Below are positions 35,842 through 43,290 of a stretch of DNA of 64,000 nt, piece by piece. Position 1 is the first letter of the stretch; the number at the start of each line of letters is the position of its first letter. The stretch spans positions 4,386,693-4,450,692 of the forward strand of contig NZ_JH651384.1 of assembly GCF_000260135.1 (NCBI RefSeq), read 5' to 3'. Position numbers and translations under genes: made by a program. The notes below the pieces were generated by a model. The model made no database searches. It was not told the origin of the DNA and worked only from the letters and a program-made list of their open reading frames with translations. This DNA is from Thiothrix nivea DSM 5205. Lineage in GTDB: Bacteria > Pseudomonadota > Gammaproteobacteria > Thiotrichales > Thiotrichaceae.

Positions 35842-37113
35842 ATGGTGCTTGAATTAATGACTTTGGGGAGTATTGCCGCCGCTAGTGGTCAATGGGCGCG
35901 TAAAAGGGCGCTAAAAGAGCGGGCTGTCCGAAGGGAGCCATCCGTGCCTGATGCAGTGGGCTCTCCTGAACTGCGCCGTAATGGCCAACGTCTGGCGGCG
36001 GCTTCGGCTGCATTGGGTTTATCGGCAGCCAGCGTCCTGTTACGCACGCCGGTACTGGGTTACGTCAGTGTTCCTGTTTCGTTGTTTGCCTTTCTGCCAG
36101 TGTTGGCGAATGCCGGACGCAGTCTGGGAAAGGAACGTGCCATCAACGACCAGGTACTGGCAGCGACGCGGGCGGCGATTTGTGTGGCGATGGGGTATTA
36201 CTGCATTCTTGCTTTAGATGCGACCCTGCAATCTGCCGGTCAGCGTTTGTTCCTGCGTCAGGAAGACGGTTTCCGGAAAAACCTGAAGCAGGCTGCGCAG
36301 CAACATGGTTTGGTGCTACCCGTTGATATGCCGTTGCAGCCGGATCGTCGGCAAATCCATGCGGAGCAAACCGCTGAACGTGCCGCGCCCTGGATGCTGG
36401 GCTTTTTCGTGTTGACGATTCCCATGATGGGGGTTAACCGGGCGGCAGCGTTTCTGACTACCACCTTCGGCGGGCATTTGCGCAATCTGGGGCCATATAC
36501 CTCCCGGCGGGTTATCCATGCTGCCATGCAGGAGGGCATTGTGCTGATGCAGCCGGATGCGCTAGAAAGCGCCGCACAGGTGGATACGCTGGTGATTGAC
36601 AGCCGCTTGCTGGAAGGTTTGCCGCAAGAGGAGGTTCATGGCCTTATCGATGGTTTACAGCGGCAATACCGGGTGCAGGTACTGGATGCGGCAGCTCAGC
36701 ATATTTCGTTTGGTGAACTGCAAGCTTCAGGCAATAAGGTTGCTTACCTGCATGGCCCGGAAGACGAGCTGGGAAGGCAGGCTGCTTTCCTGTGCATTGC
36801 CTGCGGTAACAGGGCGGCTCAGGTCACATCGGCACCGATTCTTTTGTTGGGTGATGGCATCCGTCAACTGCCGGTATTGTTGGCGCTGGCCAATACCTTT
36901 ACGCAACGCCAACGATTCAACTTCATCGCGCCCATTGGGGTGGATTTGATGGATATTGCTACTACCGTGTTCCTGGATTTCGGGTTGATTTATTCGGTGC
37001 TGTTTACGTATACGGGGTTGGGTCTGGGGGTTGTGAACAATCATCTGGAGAAATGCAAAGGTAACCCGATAAGTGAGCAGGAACTACTGCCAGTTCCTGC
37101 CCCCATCCGGTGA
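35842..37113 (+). CDS. Degenerate P-type ATPase-like protein without catalytic motifs
   Basis: 423 residues from the ATG at 35842. The N-terminus repeats the layout of the three full pumps: a hydrophobic start, then ARKRALKERAVRRE. The segment around TTTFGGHLRNL...EGIVLMQPDALESAAQVDTLVID aligns with the region before DKTGTLT of the full pumps, but DKTGTLT reads DSRLLEG. The TGES actuator motif and most of the nucleotide-binding domain are absent; the hinge survives as LLGDGIRQ. It is uninterrupted and so not a random pseudogene. It may be a structural or regulatory partner of the active pumps. It lies divergent to the MamK-like operon. Confidence 0.78.
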   Translation: MVLELMTLGSIAAASGQWARKRALKERAVRREPSVPDAVGSPELRRNGQRLAAASAALGLSAASVLLRTPVLGYVSVPVSLFAFLPVLANAGRSLGKERAINDQVLAATRAAICVAMGYYCILALDATLQSAGQRLFLRQEDGFRKNLKQAAQQHGLVLPVDMPLQPDRRQIHAEQTAERAAPWMLGFFVLTIPMMGVNRAAAFLTTTFGGHLRNLGPYTSRRVIHAAMQEGIVLMQPDALESAAQVDTLVIDSRLLEGLPQEEVHGLIDGLQRQYRVQVLDAAAQHISFGELQASGNKVAYLHGPEDELGRQAAFLCIACGNRAAQVTSAPILLLGDGIRQLPVLLALANTFTQRQRFNFIAPIGVDLMDIATTVFLDFGLIYSVLFTYTGLGLGVVNNHLEKCKGNPISEQELLPVPAPIR

Positions 37114-37119
37114 AGGGCT

Positions 37120-40023
37120 TCACTTTCTTGTAGGGTTCTTCCGTCGTACCCATTTCAATAGCATATCTTGCAACTGTTCCAGGTCGAATGGCTTGGCCAG
37201 ATAGTCATTCATCCCGACAGCCAGGCATTTGGCGCGTTCCTGTGGGAGGGCGTGGGCAGTCAGCGCAATGATGATGGGCGACTCGCACCATTGTTGCCGG
37301 ATGATCCGGGTGGTTTCATAACCATCGCCTTCCGGCATCTGCAAATCCATCAACACCACGTCGAAAGGCGTTACCTGCAAGGCTTCCAGCACTTCCTTGC
37401 CATTGGCGGCAACAGTGACTTGTAAACCCAATGCCCGTAGGTATTTGCTTTCGAAAACCTGGCTTATTTCATCATCTTCCGCCAGCAGCACGTGCTGGCC
37501 AGTCAGTTCGGGGTGGAGCCTGATCGGTTCCGGTAGTCGGGGTGAAACGGGGTTAACCGGAGTGGCGTCCGCCTTGTTGGTTTGCCGGGGCGTTTCGAAG
37601 GCCCACTCAAGCTCCAGACAGCGTGCCACGACCTCACATAGCCGATCCATTTCAATCGGCTTGATCAGGAAGTCATAAAATCCTAAAGACTGTGTATCCT
37701 CCGGCTCTGGCAGCGGGGTGGCGGATGTGGCAATGGCCGGTAGCTGCGGCAAACCCAATGCCTCACGAATCTGCCAGGTGGCTGCATAGCCACAAATGCC
37801 GGGCATACGCAGATCGGCGATCACCAGGTCAGGTGGCTGGAGATGGGCGCACACCAACGCGGTCGTGGCGTCTTCGGCAATATCAACCACAAACCCCAGG
37901 GACTGGAGTAAGTCCCGTAACACCAGGCGATTTGCTTCGTTGTCGTCAATGACCAAGACCCGTCGAATGGGGCCGGTATAACCACTCACTACCGCTTGCG
38001 AGGCTGGGTAGCTGGTATCGCCCACAGGTGTCGAAACTGGCTGCAACGGCATGCGGAAGGAAAATGTGCTTCCGTAACCGGGCGAACTCTCAAGGGTCAG
38101 CACGCCACCTAACAACGTGCTAAGTTCACGGCAAATCGCGAGTCCCAATCCTTTGCCTTGCTGGTCGGGATGGTATTGCTCGAAGGGTGTGAACAAGCGC
38201 TCGTGTTCCTCCGCCGGAATGCCGCAGCCAGTATCAGTGACTGCAAAGTGTAACACCGACCCCGTCGCATCAGGCGACGAATGATCGATTGCTGCAGACA
38301 ACCGCACTTGCCCGACAGCGGTATATTTGACCGCGTTGTCGAGCAGGTTCTGCAAGACTTGACGGAGGCGCTGGCCGTCGGTGCGGATGGTCTGTGGCAG
38401 ATCCGGGGCGACGTGTTCCTCAAACATCAGGCCCTTGGCCGCCGCCTGCTGCCGGGTGGTCTCGGCCAGGTCACTCAGCATGGGTGCTAGCGCCACATCG
38501 CCGATCAGCAATCGCAAACGGCCATGTTCGATTTCGGCGACTTCTAGCAGTTCGTCGATCAGGTGCAGCAAATGCAGGCCGCTGCGCCCGATGACGCCGC
38601 AATGCGTGCGTTCCTCGGAACCCAGGGACGATGCCCGCTGCAGCAGGTTGGCATAGCCCAGCATCGCGTTTAGCGGGGTGCGTAACTCGTGGCTCATGTT
38701 GGCCAGAAAGCGGGTCTTGGCTCGGTTGGCGGTCTCGGCGCGGTCGCGTTCAGTGGCGAGTTCCCGGGTGCGTGCATCGACCAGTTCGGTCAGGTGTTCT
38801 TCATTGCGTGCCAAAATGGTACGCGCCCGTTCGGCCTGCTGGCGCAAATCATTGATCCGGTTGGCCTCAGCCAGCGAGAGCAGCAACAACATCAACAGCA
38901 GCGCCCCATAGATCAATATCCTCGCCGAGGACTGAGGCGGGCTGATCGCATAGTTATAGTTGGTGAGTGCAAGCAGGATGATGGCAACCAGCAGCGGCGC
39001 CCAAGCTAGCAGGTAGAAGGCTGCCGTGCGGGGCTGCCAACGCAGCGCCAGCGCACCGGCCAGGAGCGAGATCACACCGGCCAATAAGATCGTCACATGC
39101 GACAGCATAGACCCAATATACGGATTCCAGTGGTCAATGATGCCAAAATTGACTACCACGCTGACTGCCAGACTAAGGTGGACTCTAGCTAACCAGGGTG
39201 TATACACACGCAGGCGTAAAAAACCTACTGGAAACATGATGACGCCGACCATCGCTAGTGCTCCGCCTATCATGTTGCCACGCCAGGGATCTGGCCATAT
39301 CTCCCAAAGCAGGGTCGTCAGCAGCCCCTCGCGATCTGCCATCCACAGCAGAACACCCGGGATCATGCAACAAAGCCAGAAATACGCTGCTTCGCGCAAC
39401 TGTAAGAACAGTACTAGGTTGTATGCGAACATGAACAGCATGGCACCGAAAAACAGGGCTAGCCCGCCATACGAAATACGATCGTCGGCAGCCAGACGGG
39501 CGCGATCTGTCAAGCGAAAATCCAGCAGCAGACCTTTGTCGCTGGCGAAACGGACATACACCGTGCTTGTCTCATGCGCGGCCAGCGGTAGATCGAACAG
39601 AAACCAGCGATGGGAGCGATCCCGCTCCGCCGGTAGTGCCCAGCGGCCGTCTCGGCGTTGCGCAGTGGTTTTTCCTGAAGCATTGAGGCTCCAAAAAGCG
39701 ACGTGGCTCATACGCGGTTCGGCGAGCACCAGTAGCAGCGATGCCGGTTCAGCAGTGGCATTATGCACCGCAAAGCGTGCCCAGAACGCATCGGAGCTGA
39801 TGCCAAGGTTGGGCACGCCCGGCGGTGTCCGCACGAAACCTTGCGCATTGGCTGGTGACCGCACCTGAGCCAGGCTCATGATGCCGCCCGGATCCCGTAG
39901 TAGTTCTATCTCCGTGACCTGGATGGGTAACTGAGCCGTATCGGCCAGTTCGAGTACCGGTGGTTCCGCCGCCATGGCCGAAGCACCAAACAGCAACAGC
40001 AAGACAAACAATATGCCCTGCAT
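37120..40023 (-). CDS. 7TMR-DISM hybrid histidine kinase with two receiver domains
   Basis: 967 residues. Signal peptide, periplasmic 7TMR-DISMED2-type sensor (about 30-175), seven transmembrane helices (about 185-395), then HisKA with NMSHELRTPLNAM and HATPase with DNAVKY, DTGCGIP and GKGLGLAI. Two receiver domains follow: VLVIDDNEAN...IADLRMPG and VLLAEDDEIS...LMDLQMPEGDG. There is no DNA-binding domain, so a separate response regulator must act on DNA. The start overlaps the stop of the small secreted protein gene (TAATG), so both lie behind box site 10. The DISMED2 domain commonly binds carbohydrates or other small ligands. Confidence 0.9.
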   Translation of the reverse strand: MQGILFVLLLLFGASAMAAEPPVLELADTAQLPIQVTEIELLRDPGGIMSLAQVRSPANAQGFVRTPPGVPNLGISSDAFWARFAVHNATAEPASLLLVLAEPRMSHVAFWSLNASGKTTAQRRDGRWALPAERDRSHRWFLFDLPLAAHETSTVYVRFASDKGLLLDFRLTDRARLAADDRISYGGLALFFGAMLFMFAYNLVLFLQLREAAYFWLCCMIPGVLLWMADREGLLTTLLWEIWPDPWRGNMIGGALAMVGVIMFPVGFLRLRVYTPWLARVHLSLAVSVVVNFGIIDHWNPYIGSMLSHVTILLAGVISLLAGALALRWQPRTAAFYLLAWAPLLVAIILLALTNYNYAISPPQSSARILIYGALLLMLLLLSLAEANRINDLRQQAERARTILARNEEHLTELVDARTRELATERDRAETANRAKTRFLANMSHELRTPLNAMLGYANLLQRASSLGSEERTHCGVIGRSGLHLLHLIDELLEVAEIEHGRLRLLIGDVALAPMLSDLAETTRQQAAAKGLMFEEHVAPDLPQTIRTDGQRLRQVLQNLLDNAVKYTAVGQVRLSAAIDHSSPDATGSVLHFAVTDTGCGIPAEEHERLFTPFEQYHPDQQGKGLGLAICRELSTLLGGVLTLESSPGYGSTFSFRMPLQPVSTPVGDTSYPASQAVVSGYTGPIRRVLVIDDNEANRLVLRDLLQSLGFVVDIAEDATTALVCAHLQPPDLVIADLRMPGICGYAATWQIREALGLPQLPAIATSATPLPEPEDTQSLGFYDFLIKPIEMDRLCEVVARCLELEWAFETPRQTNKADATPVNPVSPRLPEPIRLHPELTGQHVLLAEDDEISQVFESKYLRALGLQVTVAANGKEVLEALQVTPFDVVLMDLQMPEGDGYETTRIIRQQWCESPIIIALTAHALPQERAKCLAVGMNDYLAKPFDLEQLQDMLLKWVRRKNPTRK

Positions 40024-40295
40024 TATGTTGGAGGTTCGATGACTATGCTGATCACACTGCCCGCGACCAATCCGGCGCTGGCCTGGCCAGACCAGCCTTC
40101 CGGAGCTTTCTCACCTGTGCCATTGGTAAACAGTTTGTCGGCGGATACGCCGCCTTGTGCGTCAGCAGACAGAAAGCCACCGCCGGTGACGCCTTCAGCA
40201 GCTTGTAACTGAGTCGAAGCTGATGCCATGAATGCCAGGAGAATCAGTGAAAGGCGGATGTTTGGTAACGCAATGTTATGGGCGTAGGCGCACAT
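40023..40295 (-). CDS. Small secreted protein coupled to the hybrid kinase
   Basis: 90 residues from the ATG at 40295, the Met best placed after GGGAG; an upstream ATG at 40313 is less likely. A signal peptide is visible (NIRLSLILLAFMASAS, likely cleavage near LQA). The mature part is Gly/Ser/Ala-rich (GVTGGGFLSADAQGG) and ends VIEPPT. The stop overlaps the kinase start. It could be a periplasmic ligand or accessory of the kinase sensor. The family is unknown. Confidence 0.65.
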   Translation of the reverse strand: MCAYAHNIALPNIRLSLILLAFMASASTQLQAAEGVTGGGFLSADAQGGVSADKLFTNGTGEKAPEGWSGQASAGLVAGSVISIVIEPPT

Positions 40296-40365
40296 TATTT
40301 TTCTCCCTGCCATGAACCTAAAAAGCTATAGAGACTAGATAAGTCAGCGGTTGCGTGGAAGTCAA

Positions 40366-40381
40366 CTTAACAATTCTTAAC
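40366..40381 (-). promoter_or_regulatory. Direct-repeat activator box, site 10
   Basis: Minus strand GTTAAG-AATT-GTTAAG, a perfect repeat, with TATCTA (40341-40336) after 24 bp. It drives the secreted protein-hybrid kinase operon and is the last box found in the window. Confidence 0.78.
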
Positions 40382-40508
40382 ATTTCCTCGTGCAGTCACT
40401 ACCTCCAAAACCTGCCGACAAGCTTGACAAGGTAGGGCGGGCTGTCAGTTTGGCTCTGGGTCTGAACAATTTGCTGGTAGCGTGAACTGTTTTATCCATA
40501 TCGAATGT

Positions 40509-41565
40509 GGCTCAATATGCGTTTCAGGGTCTTATCCCAACAGCAGCGAAAGCAAGGACTGTAAGGCAGCTTGCCCCCGTTTCCTGATGTTGTGAAGAGA
40601 CTCGAAGAATGCAAGGTAACACGGTAGCTTTTCTTGTGAGATCCCCCGATGAGGTCGTAACCATGAGCGTAACAGTGACCAAAAACCTTCCATCGTATTG
40701 ACGTGGACTTCATGGAAACCGTCACCATCTTCGTCACGGGCATATTCGCCTGCGCCATGGTTGACGGTTTTGTGGGCATAGCCCCATTCTTCCAATCGGC
40801 TGTAAATGTTGTACTCATCGGTGTAGACCAGCGTGCCTGCTGCCACCGTTTCCACAATCAACGGCTTGATCGTCGTCTGTTTCACATTCGCCAGCATACG
40901 GATCACGACCTCCCCGGAACGCTGGATCATGCCGAAAATGGGTGGTTTGTCCTTTTCCAGTGTCCCACGCCCCGGCGCACCTTTCAGGGCGCGGCGGCGA
41001 CCTTCACGCCCAGCATCCGCGACGGCTTCGGGGTTTCCCTTGTGTCCAGCCTTGACATAAACCTCATCAAATTCAACATTCCCAAACAGGTTTACTGGCG
41101 TTTTTTTTCTCGACACCACGCCGTAACTGTTCCGTCATCGCCTGAACATCATCCTTGTTCAACCCCAATTCGCGGGCGATTTGTTGGTTGGACAGGTTCA
41201 ACGACATCAGGTACAGGCACAACACCCACACCTTCAGCGGCTGGTGGTGGCCTTCAAACACCGTTCCCGTCAGGTCATCAAAACGCTTTTGGCAATCCTT
41301 ACACTGGTAACGCTGGCGTTCCTGCTGGGTGTCATCCTTGCCTCGACGGATAGTGTCCTGTGAACCGCAGTGCGGACAAATCACCCCATTAGGCCAACGC
41401 ACGGAACGGACTTGCTCGAAACAGGCGGCATCACTGGTCAGGCTGGAAATACTGATGAGCGAGGTCATAAAGCCTCTCCTTGGCTATCGGAAATGACTAA
41501 CTTTACCGCTATCCATCACGTTTGCAATGCCGGGGAAAACAAGACCCTGAAACGCATATTGAGCC
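40509..41565 (-). mobile_element. IS1595-type insertion sequence (full length)
   Basis: Bounded by 25-bp perfect inverted repeats, 40509-40533 and 41541-41565 (GGCTCAATATGCGTTTCAGG at the left end). No target duplication is evident, since the flanks differ. It carries the transposase described separately and is the parent type of the deleted copy at 10838-11379. Confidence 0.88.
40532..41468 (-). CDS. IS1595-family transposase in two frames (A8 slippage site)
   Basis: The first frame from 41468 encodes a zinc ribbon (CPHCGSQ, CKDC) and helix-turn-helix, and ends in EKKNASKPVWEC. The second frame encodes the DDE part with FDEVYVKAGH, VYTDEYNIY and the final LHNIRKRGQAA. They join at a run of eight A near 41101-41108; loss of one A or a +1 shift gives VEKKTPVNLF and a full protein. 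The deleted copy at 10.8 kb has the same A8 run, which favours a programmed event over random decay. Confidence 0.75.
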
Positions 41566-41591
41566 TCTTCTAAATCTGCGACACTGCGGCG

Positions 41592-43169
41592 ATGCCCCAG
41601 CAACTGAAAGACCACAGCCTCAAACAGCTTAACAGCCAGTACCTTGCCAAGCTCACGCCGGAGGAACTGCTGCACCTGTCGACGAAGTTGCTGCACGACC
41701 TGAAGGAAGCGCGGGAACAGCTCAACCAGAATCCCAGCAACTCATCCCGTCCGCCCAGCAGTCGTTTCCCATGGGAAGGCCCACCGTCAGCCACTGCACA
41801 ACCTGAACCCCAAGCACCGACGGCCAGGATAGACGAGGGGCTGTCCCCGGCAATCATGGCAAGCACAAAGCCAGCGGCAAAGGCCAAACGCAAGGCTGGC
41901 AAACAGCCGGGAGCGCCGGGTTACGGGCGGGTTTGGCATCCACCGGTGGATGCCGATGAACACCATTGCCCCAGCCACTGCGAAGCCTGCGGCAGGCCAC
42001 TGGAGGCTGCCACTTGCCGGGTTTACAGCGCCTACGACAGTGTGGACATCCGTTTTGGCAGCGCCGAACAGCCCGGCCTGACGGTCATCACCACCCGCCA
42101 TCACCTGTACGAAAACACCTGCACTTGCGGCCACGGTAGCCGCCATGTCCCGCACCGGGCAGTCCCCGACCCGTGTTTGTACCCTGGGGTTGAAGTGGGC
42201 GAATGGCGGCTGATCGGAGCCAACCTGGCGGCGCTGATTGTCCACCTGCGGCTACGTTCGCGCTTGTCGCTGCGGCTGACGCAGGAACTGTTGCGGGAGG
42301 TGTTGGGCATCCCCCTGAGCACCGGGGTGTTGCAGCAATGCTTCGAGGAAGCCGCCGCCAGCGCGATCCCCCTGGAAGACGCCCTGGTGGAAGACCTGCT
42401 GGCGGAAGCCACTGCCAATGGCGGGGTACTGTATGTGGATGAAACCTCCTGGAAGGAGCGCGGCGAAGCCCTGTGGTTGTGGACGTTTGTCACCACTCTC
42501 AGCGTCTGCTTTTACGTGGGGCAACGCACCATCGAGATGCTGGACAACGTGATTGGCGGACACTTTGGCGGCTGGCTGATGAGCGATGGCTATACCGCCT
42601 ACCGCCATCACCCCAAACGGCTGCGCTGCTGGGCGCACCTGATCCGTAAGGCCCGCGGGCTGGCGGAATCGCTGGACCAGGATGGCCGGGCATTCGGCCA
42701 CTTCACGCTGGCTTGGTTGGGTACGTTACAGGCCGACATTGACGCTTGGCGGGAAGCAGACGGCACGCCGGGAACCGCAACCGGGGTGATCCGCCAACGC
42801 CACCAGGCAAAACTGGCAGAATTCAGGGCACGGTGCCTAACCCAGGCCGAATCCGCCCATGACAAGACGGCGGCGTTGGCGAAGGAATTCATCAACGATT
42901 GGGAAGCCATCTTCCGCATCCTTGACCATCCATGGCTTCCTTTGACCAATAATGAGGCGGAGCGGGCGCTGCGCCATTGGGTGATCCTGCGCAAAACCAA
43001 CCATGGGACCAAAAGCGCCACGGGGAGTCGTGCCTTTGCCCTGCTGGCCAGTATCAGCGGCACTTGCCGCAAGCGTGGGCAGTCCGCGCTCGCTTATCTT
43101 GCCAGTGTGATTGCCGCTGCGCGTGCGAACCTTACCCTCCCGCCCTTGCCGCAAGCAGTGGGAGTGTGA
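41592..43169 (+). CDS. IS66-family transposase
   Basis: 525 residues. An N-terminal coiled coil, a Ser/Pro-rich linker (NPSNSSRPPSSRFPW), a zinc-binding segment (HHCPSHCEACGRPL), and the catalytic core with YVDETSWK, MSDGYTAY and LTNNEAERALR. No tnpA/tnpB partner is present. It begins 27 bp after the IS1595 element; the ends of this element were not resolved. Confidence 0.87.
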   Translation: MPQQLKDHSLKQLNSQYLAKLTPEELLHLSTKLLHDLKEAREQLNQNPSNSSRPPSSRFPWEGPPSATAQPEPQAPTARIDEGLSPAIMASTKPAAKAKRKAGKQPGAPGYGRVWHPPVDADEHHCPSHCEACGRPLEAATCRVYSAYDSVDIRFGSAEQPGLTVITTRHHLYENTCTCGHGSRHVPHRAVPDPCLYPGVEVGEWRLIGANLAALIVHLRLRSRLSLRLTQELLREVLGIPLSTGVLQQCFEEAAASAIPLEDALVEDLLAEATANGGVLYVDETSWKERGEALWLWTFVTTLSVCFYVGQRTIEMLDNVIGGHFGGWLMSDGYTAYRHHPKRLRCWAHLIRKARGLAESLDQDGRAFGHFTLAWLGTLQADIDAWREADGTPGTATGVIRQRHQAKLAEFRARCLTQAESAHDKTAALAKEFINDWEAIFRILDHPWLPLTNNEAERALRHWVILRKTNHGTKSATGSRAFALLASISGTCRKRGQSALAYLASVIAAARANLTLPPLPQAVGV

Positions 43170-43290
43170 GCAATTACAAAAATTTATGATTTGAATAATC
43201 ATAACAACAAATCAAGAACCGGATTGTGAAATGCCTGACCAGCCCCTTGGAAAGTCGAGTTTTTCATTAATCTGATTAAGGAGCAGATTG

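Noticed and set aside
43200-43290. Direct-repeat box upstream of the BarA-like kinase
   Set aside because: No GTTAAG pair is present in this interval.
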